This document shows positions 1 to 8,154 of a stretch of DNA of 44,256 nt, one piece after another. A program made the position numbers and the translations under genes. How positions within the stretch are numbered: position 1 is the first letter of the stretch; every line of letters starts with the position of its first letter. Location of the stretch: positions 1 to 44,256 of IMG/VR virus record IMGVR_UViG_3300010938_000067; one strand, 5' to 3'. The notes below the pieces were generated by a model. It was not told the DNA's origin. It did no database searches and was given only the letters and a program-made list of their open reading frames with translations. Source of the DNA: a virus.

Positions 1-178
1 TCGGCCGAGTGGGTCTTCGTCCCGGTGGCCTTCAGGAAGGCGTCGGCCGAGTGGGTCTTCGTCCCGGTGGCCTTCAGATCGGCATCGGCCGAGTGGGTCT
101 TCGTCCCGGTGGCCTTCAGGAAGGCATCGGCCGAGTGGGTCTTCGTCCCGGTGGCCTTCAGATCGGCATCGGCCGAGT
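1..178. repeat. 42-bp tandem repeat in the tail-fibre gene
   Basis: Four full copies of a 42-bp unit start at 1, 43, 85 and 127, and a partial fifth starts at 169. Copies alternate between two forms, differing at the aggaag versus agatcg segment, so the true period may be 84 bp. On the minus strand each unit encodes 14 residues, THSADA then D or F, then LKATGTK. The array touches the window edge, so the copy number is a minimum and may be collapsed by assembly. Confidence 0.95.
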
Positions 179-1277
179 GTGTCTGTGTTCGGGTGACCGG
201 TCCCGATGCTTCTGGCACCGCGTACTGGAGCATCAACGCCGACCAACGCGGGTTCGGCGAAACATCGGTCGAGAACCCGACCCGGCCCATCACGCCGTTC
301 AAACCGGCTTGCGTCCAGGAGCCTCCGGGAGCGGCGATGATGGCGCTCTTGTAAAAGAGGCTCGACTCGGACATGTCCCCGCTGTAGATGTCGGTGAGCG
401 TCGTTCCGGCCGAGTCCACGATGCGCGTGGTCCCGTTGTTCGTCGCCGTGCCCGCCGCGAAGTACGCGAGGTACCCGTGGACACCCCAGATGGTCGTCTC
501 GGTGGTGTCCTGGAACTGCACCTCGCGGTAGGAGATACCCGAGACCGTCGTCTGGGCGATGTAGGTCATGGTATCGGCGGGCCACTCGTCGAGGACTTCC
601 CAGTTCGTCGTGCCACCGGTCAGGGTGAAGTTGTTCCCGCCGACGTCGGTGCCGTCGGCGTTCGGGACGAGCGAGAGCACCTTGTGGGCCCCGATGGGGT
701 GGTCGGCCGAGGTGTAGGAGAGGACGACGTCGTCGTACCAGCAGGTCGCGGTGTGGGATGCCGTGCCCGAGCCGAACCGGATCGCGGTCATCGCGGCGGC
801 GGTCTGGCCGGACAGGCTGGAGGTCGTCTGGGCGGTCCCATCGACCGACCACTCGATGGTGTAGGTCGTGGAGTTGGTCGAGATGCGGAAGTCCAGCCGG
901 TGCCAGGCCCCGTCCACGATGTTGGGGCCATCGACGGTCGCCGAGCCACCGATGGCGGCCCGGATGAGGCCGGTGCTGGTCACCCAGAACTGTGGGTTGC
1001 TAGCTGTTCCGATGAAGGGCATGATGATGCTGTTGACCGACGGGTTCGCCGTGAGCCGGACGTAGAGGCTGCCGACGACGACCTGCGAGTTGATGGACTT
1101 CGAGATGTAGGTCGTCGTCGTGCCGTCCTCGGCGACCCTCAGGGCCGCCGAGCCCGTGCGCTTGTTCGCCGTGTCGATGGTGATGGCAGCAGCGTTCTGG
1201 ACGCCACTCCAGATGCCGCCGCCGCTCGTGGAGAGCGTCTGGTGCTCGAAGCCGTCGATCAGGACAGGAGTGGGCAT
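1..1277 (-). CDS. Tail-fibre-like structural protein, 3' end cut by the window
   Basis: An open frame starts at the ATG at 1277-1275, with AGGAG eleven bases upstream, and runs leftward to base 1 without a stop, so at least 425 residues are present. It begins MPTPVLIDGFEHQ. The first 300 or so residues are rich in Ser, Thr, Gly and short beta-strand-like stretches and resemble a concanavalin/LamG-like jelly roll as found in phage tail and receptor-binding proteins. The C-terminal end becomes an array of 14-residue repeats (THSADADLKATGTK and the F variant), typical of fibre stalk regions. It is GC-rich compared with the replication genes. The role as a virion fibre is inferred from architecture; no specific family was recognised. 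Confidence 0.75.
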   Translation of the reverse strand, partial: MPTPVLIDGFEHQTLSTSGGGIWSGVQNAAAITIDTANKRTGSAALRVAEDGTTTTYISKSINSQVVVGSLYVRLTANPSVNSIIMPFIGTASNPQFWVTSTGLIRAAIGGSATVDGPNIVDGAWHRLDFRISTNSTTYTIEWSVDGTAQTTSSLSGQTAAAMTAIRFGSGTASHTATCWYDDVVLSYTSADHPIGAHKVLSLVPNADGTDVGGNNFTLTGGTTNWEVLDEWPADTMTYIAQTTVSGISYREVQFQDTTETTIWGVHGYLAYFAAGTATNNGTTRIVDSAGTTLTDIYSGDMSESSLFYKSAIIAAPGGSWTQAGLNGVMGRVGFSTDVSPNPRWSALMLQYAVPEASGPVTRTQTHSADADLKATGTKTHSADAFLKATGTKTHSADADLKATGTKTHSADAFLKATGTKTHSA

Positions 1278-1299
1278 CTAGCCAACCACTCCTGATATC

Positions 1300-1377
1300 T
1301 TCGTAGTCATCAGCATTGTATTGCCTCACTATGGGGCCCATTGTATTGGGCTTTACCATAGTGAGTATGACTACGAA
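1300..1377 (-). promoter_or_regulatory. Three-tier hairpin between two leftward genes
   Basis: Nested inverted repeats: ttcgtagtcat (1300-1310) with atgactacgaa (1367-1377); ctcactatgg (1325-1334) with ccatagtgag (1356-1365); and gccca (1336-1340) with tgggc (1347-1351) around a six-base loop. It lies downstream of the lysozyme-like gene and upstream of the tail gene. No U-tract follows on the minus strand, so a simple intrinsic terminator is not indicated. The minus strand also carries CAATACAAT twice (1315-1323 and 1340-1348), each containing a TACAAT -10-like box. It could be a processing site, a terminator without U-tract, or a promoter region for the tail gene. Confidence 0.55.
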
Positions 1378-1394
1378 AGGATTAAGAATCTACT

Positions 1395-1880
1395 TCAAGC
1401 GCACGACCACGGCCCCCATCCGCCGTCGTGAGCCATCCTGATTGCGATGATGACGTTCGCTCTGGCGAGATAGGCGGCTCCTGGGTGTACAGTGGCATCG
1501 CGGTCGATCCTTTCCCATTGCGGATCGGTGAACCACCGCTTATTCAGGAAGGAACGAACCCTATCATGCCAGTAGTCGTCTTTGTGTTGGAAAACACCGA
1601 GGTTATCCCCGCCTTTGGCCCACGGCCAGAAACCCGACTCACACTCAGCCACATCGAGCGCCTTCGAGGCACCTCCTGGCACCGACCAGCGATCCGTCAC
1701 GCACCGGATGAGTGCTTTCACCCGCCTTGCGACCTCATCGTGTCCCATGCGTGGCTTCACATCGTAGAAGTCGCTTGAGCAGACACCGTAACCGGAGGCA
1801 TGCGCCTCAGTGAAATTACCATTAGATATGACAATATTGAAAGATACAAAAAGAGCCAGCAAAATCCGAAGGAGCAGCAA
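1395..1880 (-). CDS. Secreted lysozyme/transglycosylase-like protein
   Basis: About 161 residues. The N-terminus is a leucine-rich signal-peptide-like segment (LLLLRILLALFVSFNIVIS) ending near AHA, so export is predicted. The mature part contains AECESGFWPW followed by GVFQHK, the Glu-Ser-Gly and GxFQ arrangement seen in the lysozyme-like superfamily (transglycosylase and resuscitation-factor-like domains); the Glu of ECES is the candidate catalytic acid. It ends GGWGPWSCA, a tail often seen after such domains. A GTG at 1889 overlaps the GGAGG ribosome site, so the TTG at 1880, eight bases after GGAGG, is the better start. It probably cuts peptidoglycan during lysis or entry. Fold assignment is by motif only. 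Confidence 0.6.
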   Translation of the reverse strand: MLLLRILLALFVSFNIVISNGNFTEAHASGYGVCSSDFYDVKPRMGHDEVARRVKALIRCVTDRWSVPGGASKALDVAECESGFWPWAKGGDNLGVFQHKDDYWHDRVRSFLNKRWFTDPQWERIDRDATVHPGAAYLARANVIIAIRMAHDGGWGPWSCA

Positions 1881-1965
1881 TAATCTCACCTCCGTAAGGT
1901 CTTCAGTGGCTGGCCTTCACGGCAAGGTCGTTACTTTCTATCACCCCCCCTATCGTTACCAGTCA

Positions 1966-2232
1966 CTAAATGGTCACCAAGTTGTAGTACCAGGTTATCA
2001 CCTGGTAGTCGAATATGACTTCTTCTTCTTTAACTTGATCTCTGTAGCGCCTCAGTGCGTCTTGGATTATCTTGACGCATCTGAACCTTAGGTTCTCATA
2101 ATCTTCCGGGCCATCGATGCCCACCACGTACCTGATGTCTTTAGGTGTATCCCAACTAAAGGATATCGACTTCACGCCGGGGACTCTGCCGAGCGTAGTG
2201 GTAATCTCCTCAACCATGTCGTGAACAGTCAC
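1966..2232 (-). CDS. Hypothetical protein, 88 aa
   Basis: Starts at a GTG whose GTGA overlaps the stop of the upstream glycosyltransferase, indicating translational coupling. The protein is acidic and basic mixed with no membrane segment and no Cys motif. The stretch VPGVKSISFSWD followed by a helical KIIQDALRRYRDQVKEEE suggests a small alpha/beta fold. Function not recognised. Downstream to 1889 lies a short gap containing a run of eight C (1945-1952 region). Confidence 0.7.
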   Translation of the reverse strand: MTVHDMVEEITTTLGRVPGVKSISFSWDTPKDIRYVVGIDGPEDYENLRFRCVKIIQDALRRYRDQVKEEEVIFDYQVITWYYNLVTI

Positions 2233-2990
2233 CGCTCCATCATCCCTCGCACATGATCTGGACTAATCTCTTCGGCTGTCCTCACGTAATACCCACCCTC
2301 GATACGACCGGCTCTAGCGGACAGGGTATCAGGGTGTTCCCTCCGGTACATGGCCGGGACAGGGATCTTCACGTACCCGGCATGATACTTCAAGATGTCG
2401 GTGACGTACCCCACATCCCAGGAATGCGGATGGCCTTTGTAGCCCTTCCTCCATTTCACATCACATTTCCTGAAACACTCAGATCTGTGCGTGAAGGCAC
2501 CGAGGTTCCACCACGTCGTCAAGGAGCCGTCCTCTTCCTCGAACTCTATCGGGAATCCCAGTCGCCCATCCTCGAACGGGTCTTCACCGTCATAGAAGTA
2601 GTACATATCGCCCACTACGACATGCAGGTTGGGGTTCTTCATCAACATGTCATCGGCGTAAAAAAGCCAGTCTGGATGAAGGATGTCATCATCGCATAGG
2701 TACGTGATGGTCTGCCCGTCAGGTATCTTCGAGAGGAGCCAGTTCATATTGGTAGACCATCTGGTACTTCCAGGGCGTACCCGTTCCTCCGGAGTGACTT
2801 TATCAGCGACGGCAAGTACGACCCTATTGTCTCCGATGTCCTCTATGACGGACCGTATGTCGAAGTCGCTCCCGTCATCGTAGACCCAACATACCACCTC
2901 GGCTTTCGAGGCGAGAACGCTTTCTATAGCCTCCCGCACCATACGGGGGCGATTATACGACATCACGATGACGTTGTTAATCATAGTCAT
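2229..2990 (-). CDS. GT2-type glycosyltransferase (copy 2)
   Basis: 253 residues of GT-A fold type. It begins with a Rossmann-like strand and NxxxSYNRP motif (VIVMSYNRP), followed by the helix REAIESVLAS, then YDDGSDFD (nucleotide-binding Asp) and YLCDDDILHPDWL, the DxD metal/nucleotide-sugar motif. A C-terminal YRREHPDTLSAR segment is shared with the second glycosyltransferase at 4153-5001, so the two are paralogs. It should transfer a sugar from a nucleotide sugar; the acceptor is not visible. DNA bases, virion protein or host surface are all possible. It overlaps the coiled-coil gene upstream by 14 bases. Confidence 0.85.
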   Translation of the reverse strand: MTMINNVIVMSYNRPRMVREAIESVLASKAEVVCWVYDDGSDFDIRSVIEDIGDNRVVLAVADKVTPEERVRPGSTRWSTNMNWLLSKIPDGQTITYLCDDDILHPDWLFYADDMLMKNPNLHVVVGDMYYFYDGEDPFEDGRLGFPIEFEEEDGSLTTWWNLGAFTHRSECFRKCDVKWRKGYKGHPHSWDVGYVTDILKYHAGYVKIPVPAMYRREHPDTLSARAGRIEGGYYVRTAEEISPDHVRGMMER

Positions 2991-3237
2991 AGTACTTATG
3001 TACTATATAATCGACATCTAACTTGTCGGCCATATAACCGACAACACCGTTAAGATATTCGACTGTTTCGACCATCTTCTTAAAAGCATCGTTGATAGCG
3101 TCCTTTTTCTGCTCAAGCTCTTCTAGTTTTTTCATCCTCCTTTCGAGACGGCCGACTTCTTTCTTGAGTTCTTTAATCTGATCTCCAGCTATCTGCTCTA
3201 TCATAGATTCCGGCACATCAACCTTAAGCTTAGCCAT
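2977..3237 (-). CDS. Small coiled-coil protein
   Basis: 86 residues starting MAKLKVDVPES; the ATG at 3237 is chosen because GAGGG lies at a usable distance, with an alternative ATG two codons earlier. Residues roughly 20-50 (IKELKKEVGRLERRMKKLEE) form a strong heptad coiled coil, followed by a second helix. No catalytic or metal motif is present. It is coupled between the RNA ligase and glycosyltransferase genes. It may be an oligomerising accessory protein; the function is unknown. Confidence 0.75.
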   Translation of the reverse strand: MAKLKVDVPESMIEQIAGDQIKELKKEVGRLERRMKKLEELEQKKDAINDAFKKMVETVEYLNGVVGYMADKLDVDYIVHKYYDYD

Positions 3238-4156
3238 CTTCATCACCCTCGAACTGTCGATCAAGAAGTTTCTGTTTGTACCACTCTGGCAAACCCCTGG
3301 TGGATTTCCGTTGGATCTCTGGCAGAATGAACTTCATGAACCTTCCTGCTATATATTCATATTCCTCTTCTGCGATATCTTCCCATACCTCTTTGAGGAT
3401 CTTCCCGATGTCACGAGGCGACCACTCTAGTTCTCCGCGCTCATCGAGATGCATAACCGCTTTCTGCCACCTGGCAGGCGAACGCAACTCATCCACCAGA
3501 TGAGCGATGACATCGCCTATGGTCGGATTACTCTTGCGCCACTCCCTCCGGTGAACCTCCTTGAAAGATTCAGCCACGTGTTTGCCCATAAGGACCTTCC
3601 CGGTCCTTTCGTCGAACATGTCGTAGTTCTTTATGACGACACCCTCGACCTTAGATTTGCCGAGCATGCTCTCCCTCTCCAGGAAGGAATCTAGGAAATC
3701 TTTAGTGACTTCCTCTCCTGGCATGGTGATGACATCGACCATCTCCAGCCCGAGCCTTTCACACTCTGCCTTAACTTCATCTGGGCGCAAGAAGTCATTC
3801 GGGGCCCGCTCGATGTCGAACACCACGAGGTTGCCGACTGGCACCCTACCGTATTCGATGGTGTTATGCCGTTCGCGGAATATCGCCTCGCATCGGTAGA
3901 TGTAACCAGGAGTAAGTAGCCCCTTCTTGTTGAGTTTCCGCATGGTTGCGATGGAACGAATGAATAGCTGACTGGTTTCCGTTTCGTATAGGGTCGTCCC
4001 TTTGGATCGCATGTAGAGGTTGCCCTCCTCATCGACCGCAGCAGAGAACTGACTGCCGTCAATCTTCTCACTCACATGGACGACCCCATCGAGGAGGCTC
4101 TTCAGCACCGGGTGGCCGAGGTTGTGGACCTTTGGATAGGAGTGTATCTCCATCAT
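3230..4156 (-). CDS. RNA ligase, Rnl2 (T4 RnlB) type
   Basis: 308 residues with the nucleotidyltransferase motifs in order: motif I KIDG at 31-34 with Lys31 as the adenylated lysine, SKGT near 51, RCEAIF near 88, VFDIE at 112-116 (motif IIIa-like), EGVVIKNY at 171-178 (motif IV) and GKHVAESFKE at 191-200 (motif V lysines). The family joins 3'-OH and 5'-phosphate ends in RNA and can seal nicks, including repair of tRNA cut by host anticodon nucleases in T4. Start is one of two consecutive ATGs overlapping the stop of the upstream glycosyltransferase. It sits between two GT2 genes. Exact substrate preference cannot be read from sequence. Confidence 0.9.
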   Translation of the reverse strand: MMEIHSYPKVHNLGHPVLKSLLDGVVHVSEKIDGSQFSAAVDEEGNLYMRSKGTTLYETETSQLFIRSIATMRKLNKKGLLTPGYIYRCEAIFRERHNTIEYGRVPVGNLVVFDIERAPNDFLRPDEVKAECERLGLEMVDVITMPGEEVTKDFLDSFLERESMLGKSKVEGVVIKNYDMFDERTGKVLMGKHVAESFKEVHRREWRKSNPTIGDVIAHLVDELRSPARWQKAVMHLDERGELEWSPRDIGKILKEVWEDIAEEEYEYIAGRFMKFILPEIQRKSTRGLPEWYKQKLLDRQFEGDEDG

Positions 4157-5001
4157 TCCATCATCCCTTCGATGTGCTCTCGTCTTGCTGGTGGGGGGAT
4201 ATAGCCTGGCTTATATCTTCCCTCTTCGTCCTTTCTGCCCAGCTTAGCAGAAAGGGTCTTAGGATGTTCCCTCCTGTAAACGGATGGGCTCGGGATATAG
4301 AGGTAGTCTGAATGTAGGTTCCAGAGATCTAGGATGAAATTAGCATCTTGCGAGTGGAGATAGTGGTTATCCTTCCACCACACCCCTTCTTCCTTGCAGC
4401 ACTTCACCCGATGACCGAAACTCCCGGTGGACCAGTACGCGGTCGGGATGCCTGACGCCTCATAGGTAGATAGCCCGTACCTCGCCTCGGTTCTCCAATC
4501 CTGGCCATCATCGAAATACCAAGACTCTCCAGCCACGACATGGATAGCCGGATAGTTTATGAACCCAATCATAGCCCGCAAGATCCAGTTCGGAGCCATG
4601 ATATCGTCATCACAGAGGTAGAAAACCACATCGTCGTTATCGAGTGTCTCGATGACGGAATTCAGATTCCTACCGAGCCGGCTCACCTTCACCCTTTCCT
4701 CGACCGAAATCTTCGGAGCCTGAGCGAGCAGCAATCTGGAATCTTCGAACTCTTTTATGAGCCCCCAGACGTCGAAGTCACTTCCGTCATCCACGATGTA
4801 GATGTCGAGGTCACCGTATTGCTGGTCCAGGACAGACTCGATAGCCTGCCGGAGCATCTTCGGGCGGTTGTACGAAAGGATGAGCACGTTCGCTTTAAAC
4901 GAAGGCGTGACGGGTTCTTCTTTGAACTGCCGCTCGTCCTTGGTCATCATTATCAGGTCTTTCTGCATATCGAACTTAGGTTCTTCTATGATCCTTTTCA
5001 T
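4153..5001 (-). CDS. GT2-type glycosyltransferase (copy 1)
   Basis: 282 residues, paralog of the gene at 2229-2990. An N-terminal extension of about 35 residues precedes the GT-A core VLILSYNRPKMLRQAIESVL, then VDDGSDFD, FYLCDDDIMAPNW (DxD metal site) and the shared YRREHPKTLSAK tail. The predicted reaction is transfer of a hexose from a nucleotide sugar to an unknown acceptor. It is upstream of and coupled to the RNA ligase. Two related enzymes in one operon suggest two successive or alternative glycosylations. Confidence 0.85.
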   Translation of the reverse strand: MKRIIEEPKFDMQKDLIMMTKDERQFKEEPVTPSFKANVLILSYNRPKMLRQAIESVLDQQYGDLDIYIVDDGSDFDVWGLIKEFEDSRLLLAQAPKISVEERVKVSRLGRNLNSVIETLDNDDVVFYLCDDDIMAPNWILRAMIGFINYPAIHVVAGESWYFDDGQDWRTEARYGLSTYEASGIPTAYWSTGSFGHRVKCCKEEGVWWKDNHYLHSQDANFILDLWNLHSDYLYIPSPSVYRREHPKTLSAKLGRKDEEGRYKPGYIPPPARREHIEGMME

Positions 5002-5013
5002 ATCTCAGCCTAT

Positions 5014-5103
5014 CTATTTGTTCAGCATTCCCAGCAACCTTAGGACTATGAACGCCAAGACAACCCCCACACCAAGCGATAGTAAGATTGCATAATCAGT
5101 CAC
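5014..5103 (-). CDS. Single-span membrane miniprotein, 29 aa
   Basis: GTG start at 5103-5101 overlaps the stop of the upstream gene by eight bases and is preceded by GAGGA at eight bases, a good ribosome site. The product starts MTDYAILLSLGVG and is almost entirely one hydrophobic helix (AILLSLGVGVVLAFIVL) with a short basic tail RLLGMLNK. It fills what would otherwise be an empty gap between two coupled genes. Function unknown; it could be a membrane anchor or lysis-related peptide. Confidence 0.6.
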   Translation of the reverse strand: MTDYAILLSLGVGVVLAFIVLRLLGMLNK

Positions 5104-5353
5104 TACCGGATTCCTCGATTATCCATGAAACTGTCAGTGTTCTTATCTTCCCATTGTTATCCAGTGTACCAGAAACACGCACATTATCTGGGTTCAGGTG
5201 GATATGTTCAGGGCTATCACTGCGATCGAAATTCATACGGACGTACCTCTTCCTTACGCCGTTATCTGAAACCGTGTCGAACTCATCTATAACTGCTTCC
5301 ACTACACGTCTACTGTCTGGCGATTTAGCTGTTTCCTTCTTCTTTCGGAACAT
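5096..5353 (-). CDS. Hypothetical protein, 85 aa
   Basis: Starts MFRKKKETAKS with a basic N-terminus and overlaps the end of the upstream gene, as is typical here. It contains alternating polar and hydrophobic residues (VRVSGTLDNNGKIRTLTVSWIIEE) suggestive of beta strands. There is no membrane segment or Cys motif. Function not recognised. Confidence 0.7.
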   Translation of the reverse strand: MFRKKKETAKSPDSRRVVEAVIDEFDTVSDNGVRKRYVRMNFDRSDSPEHIHLNPDNVRVSGTLDNNGKIRTLTVSWIIEESGSD

Positions 5354-5573
5354 ACCTCGCCCTACCGCCTTTCCACTTCACGGTTCCTAGGAAGTGCAGA
5401 TCGCCCCCGACGAACCCCTTGTAGACGTACACCTCATCACCGTTTTCCACTTGCTCGACGAAAGAGAAGGCATCATCGATCGCATCCTGAAGGGTCGCAT
5501 ACCCTTCGGTCGCTTCTCCTCCGTGCAAAACGTTGTCGTCGTCTATGTAGTAACCGGTGATTATGGTATACAT
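5325..5573 (-). CDS. Hypothetical protein, 82 aa
   Basis: Acidic small protein starting MYTIITGYYIDDDNVLHGG. The pattern of short strands and one helix (ATLQDAIDDAFSFVEQVE) suggests a compact alpha/beta domain. It follows the stop of the upstream gene by only two bases. No family recognised. Confidence 0.7.
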   Translation of the reverse strand: MYTIITGYYIDDDNVLHGGEATEGYATLQDAIDDAFSFVEQVENGDEVYVYKGFVGGDLHFLGTVKWKGGRARYVPKEEGNS

Positions 5574-5575
5574 AC

Positions 5576-5899
5576 TTACTTGCGCAAACCCTTCATGATG
5601 CGCTCGGCCAAGAACCTCTCCCCATCGATATCAATCCACTCCACTTCTTTCTTCTCTTGGTTGTAGTCGAGGTATTGTATCTTGACCGATGCGTCGAAGA
5701 AGTTCTTCACGTTCACGAGCGCAGCACGCTGCTTCTCCTTCGTCTCATATATCCTCAGACAGAATGGGTTGTCGTCATAGGACCGTTCGCTCGGGATTAT
5801 CCTTGAATACGTCACCTTCCAGTCGCCGGGGATCTCAACCCTTATGACATCATTTTCGAGCTGGATGATGTAGATTCTCGTTTCTTCCTTGTCGGCCAT
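5576..5899 (-). CDS. Hypothetical protein, 107 aa
   Basis: The ATG at 5899 is preferred because GGAG lies seven bases upstream; a GTG one codon earlier is also possible. Sequence MADKEETRIYIIQLENDVIRVEIPGDW begins a beta-rich domain and the C-terminus is a basic helix (RFLAERIMKGLRK). No catalytic motif was recognised. It lies directly downstream of the SPFH gene and may belong to the same transcript. Confidence 0.7.
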   Translation of the reverse strand: MADKEETRIYIIQLENDVIRVEIPGDWKVTYSRIIPSERSYDDNPFCLRIYETKEKQRAALVNVKNFFDASVKIQYLDYNQEKKEVEWIDIDGERFLAERIMKGLRK

Positions 5900-5935
5900 C
5901 ACTTTTCTCCTTTCATCATCTTGCGTCCTAGACAG

Positions 5936-6865
5936 TTACCCCTGCCCCCCGGGCAGGGTGAGTGAAAGATCTTTGTCGCTAGGTATAACCCAGAACGTAA
6001 TCTTACCGGACTTAATTGCCTCATAGAGGACACACGTTTGGCCGCACTCAGTGAGAGCCTTCTGGCGCTCACGGATGGCCTCAGCCTCGAGCTTGGCCTG
6101 CTCGACCTCGTTCAGCTTCGTCTGCACCGCAATCTGCGAGGTCCGGTTGGCCTCGAACGCCTCCTTCACGGAGGCCGGGATTGAGATATGTTTGATGACG
6201 AACGTGAAGTCGGGACACACATCCGGACGAGCGATGTTGTACTCAACCCCGCAGAAGTAGTCATCGCCTAGGACATCGTTGATGTTCTCCTTCAGGGAGA
6301 CACCGACTTCGTGCTGGATCTCCGTCAAGGTCTGGCTGTCGGCGTAGATGTCGGCGACATCGTACTTGCGGGCCTCGCGCTGGAGTGCGAACTCGATCTG
6401 TTGCCGGAACGACTCGGACAGCATGCGCTCCCACCCGTCGTCCGTCCAGGCTTGGTATTTGAGCCCGATGGTCTCGTGGAACTGCCGGATGAGCGACAAG
6501 TTCAGCTTGAAGTAGGTGGCAACTTCGAAGTCGACCTGGATTCGATCACGTGACGGAGCTGAGATTGCACCATTGATGTCCCCCTCACCAGAGCGACTTA
6601 TGATGTATGAACGTTGAGTAACTGGGTAAAGGTAAAGTTTATCGCCCCAACCGTTGAAGAAGATTGACGAACCTGGCTGCACTACTCCCTGGAAATGTGC
6701 TCCTTCGAAGAAACCACCTCCATAAGAGAGCCCAATCTTATCCCGAGGAGTTTTCTTGAAGGGCCATAAGACAGCAACGATTATTGCCGCGATTACCAAC
6801 AAGAATATCAAAATCCCAACCAAAGTTTGCACTAAGAGTTCACGAGCACGAGCATCAGGGTCCAT
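5936..6865 (-). CDS. SPFH (stomatin/prohibitin/flotillin)-like membrane protein
   Basis: 309 residues. An N-terminal membrane helix lies at about 14-36 ([19 protein letters not shown]), followed by a beta-rich domain with [20 protein letters not shown] and a YPVTQRSY segment like the start of SPFH/band-7 domains, then a charged helical region ([21 protein letters not shown]) matching the long SPFH helix. Family members oligomerise on membranes and organise membrane microdomains or control proteases such as FtsH. The product would sit in the host membrane. ATG at 6865 overlaps the upstream stop (TGATG) and has AAAGGAG upstream. Assignment by architecture, fairly confident. Confidence 0.75.
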   Translation of the reverse strand: MDPDARARELLVQTLVGILIFLLVIAAIIVAVLWPFKKTPRDKIGLSYGGGFFEGAHFQGVVQPGSSIFFNGWGDKLYLYPVTQRSYIISRSGEGDINGAISAPSRDRIQVDFEVATYFKLNLSLIRQFHETIGLKYQAWTDDGWERMLSESFRQQIEFALQREARKYDVADIYADSQTLTEIQHEVGVSLKENINDVLGDDYFCGVEYNIARPDVCPDFTFVIKHISIPASVKEAFEANRTSQIAVQTKLNEVEQAKLEAEAIRERQKALTECGQTCVLYEAIKSGKITFWVIPSDKDLSLTLPGGQG

Positions 6866-7206
6866 CAATCATCTCCTTTCTCGCTGACTTTCCTGGCAAC
6901 CCAGTTCCCTAACAGCTCAACGACCCTTTCTGTACGGAGGTTAGGCTTACCACTCTCCTCTGCATCTAGCGAATAGTCATCAGGATCAGCCAGCATCATA
7001 GCAATCTCGCCGACCCAATCCCCTGTGTTCGCTATCGTGAACGGTTCGACACCGGCTTTCCCATACCCGAGGAGGTTCAGGAGCCAAAGGAGGTTATCGC
7101 GCTCGTACCGATTCAATACGAGCACCCACCGCACCCCTTCATGTGCCCTAGAAGGGGGGAGCCCTTGACTCTCATAGATGACTGCTGGTCCTCTATATAC
7201 CGACAT
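6865..7206 (-). CDS. Hypothetical protein, 113 aa
   Basis: Start ATG at 7206 has AAAGGGG seven bases upstream. The product [15 protein letters not shown] contains a helical centre ([17 protein letters not shown]) and an acidic middle. It ends in TGA overlapping the SPFH start, so the two are translationally coupled and may act together. Family not recognised. Confidence 0.75.
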   Translation of the reverse strand: MSVYRGPAVIYESQGLPPSRAHEGVRWVLVLNRYERDNLLWLLNLLGYGKAGVEPFTIANTGDWVGEIAMMLADPDDYSLDAEESGKPNLRTERVVELLGNWVARKVSEKGDD

Positions 7207-7226
7207 CGATTAACCCCTTAAAGGTT

Positions 7227-7775
7227 TCAATCGACCTCGAACCTAGCCGAGTCAACCAACCTTGCAAGGATATGGGAGATGTCCCAGTTCACCCCCTGAG
7301 CGAAGATGTTACGCTGCTCACGAGGAGGAGATATAGGGACTTCGCCCTTCTTCCGCCACACATCGATGATCCTTACCCCTCTCCTGGCCGGAGGCACAGA
7401 AACCTTCACGAAATACGTATGCCCATCATATTCACTAGCGAAGACGAGGCGATAAGGGGAGATAGGGTTAGAAACACCTTCGTTGGAGAACTCGTAAGGA
7501 ATCCCCTCGGAAACCGTGTTGACGACGTGTCGATATTCCGGCACATCGTTCAGTCTTCCGATATTCTCCTTGACGAACTCCATGTTCTCATCTATGACAT
7601 CGAGGTCGTTCGGCAAGATGCCTCGTTCAATCATCTTCTTGATGACGAACGGCGGAACGAATACATAGCACTTAGCCATGTAATCCTGCAACTCATCGAG
7701 CATGTCGATTTCACGCTCGGTGAAATCCCGATAGAACTTCTTCTTGATGGTGTGATGCTGCTTAACCACTACCAT
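7227..7775 (-). CDS. Hypothetical protein, 182 aa
   Basis: The ATG at 7775 (MVVVKQHHTIKKK) is chosen because AGGAG sits seven bases upstream, giving a short overlap with the neighbour. The protein has an N-terminal basic segment, a helical region (EREIDMLDELQDYMAK), and a C-terminal beta-rich part. No catalytic or metal motif was recognised. Confidence 0.75.
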   Translation of the reverse strand: MVVVKQHHTIKKKFYRDFTEREIDMLDELQDYMAKCYVFVPPFVIKKMIERGILPNDLDVIDENMEFVKENIGRLNDVPEYRHVVNTVSEGIPYEFSNEGVSNPISPYRLVFASEYDGHTYFVKVSVPPARRGVRIIDVWRKKGEVPISPPREQRNIFAQGVNWDISHILARLVDSARFEVD

Positions 7776-8151
7776 TTCGCCACTCCTCTCCGAAAACTGC
7801 TGCCGATGCAATCCTGACTGCGTCGAACTTATCGACGAACATCGGCCTAAGGATTACAAGGTTGTAGTATTTCACCACGGGGATCTTCTCGATGACCGCC
7901 TCTTCCGGCTCGAAACCGAACCATACCCCACCTTCGGCTTCCATCCAATCATATCGAACTTGTGGAAGTTCGGCTATGATCGCCTTATCGAGACGACTTA
8001 TCGGCGTCCATCGATCAGCCCTATATATCGACACCTCCAACCCGCCGGTCGGAGCCTCCCGCAGGGCGAACGTGCCCATATGTTTGACACCTATAGGGCC
8101 GAACTTCGTCCTTTCGGGTCCGCTGATGCCGAAGAAATCTGTTTTGCGCAC
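7762..8151 (-). CDS. Hypothetical protein, 129 aa
   Basis: GTG start at 8151 follows the Ku stop by three bases and uses the GAGGAAG at the end of the Ku gene as ribosome site, so it is coupled to Ku. It carries segments such as YRADRWTPISRLDKAII and WFGFEPEEAVIEK. No known family was recognised. Coupling hints at a role near Ku, but this is only positional. Confidence 0.72.
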   Translation of the reverse strand: MRKTDFFGISGPERTKFGPIGVKHMGTFALREAPTGGLEVSIYRADRWTPISRLDKAIIAELPQVRYDWMEAEGGVWFGFEPEEAVIEKIPVVKYYNLVILRPMFVDKFDAVRIASAAVFGEEWRNGSG

Positions 8152-8154
8152 TTA

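Noticed and set aside
9-1295. Long rightward open frame (428 codons) over the left end
   Set aside because: Its repeats and Arg/Gly/Val-rich composition are the antisense of the tail-fibre gene; the leftward frame gives coherent jelly-roll-like sequence and a ribosome site.
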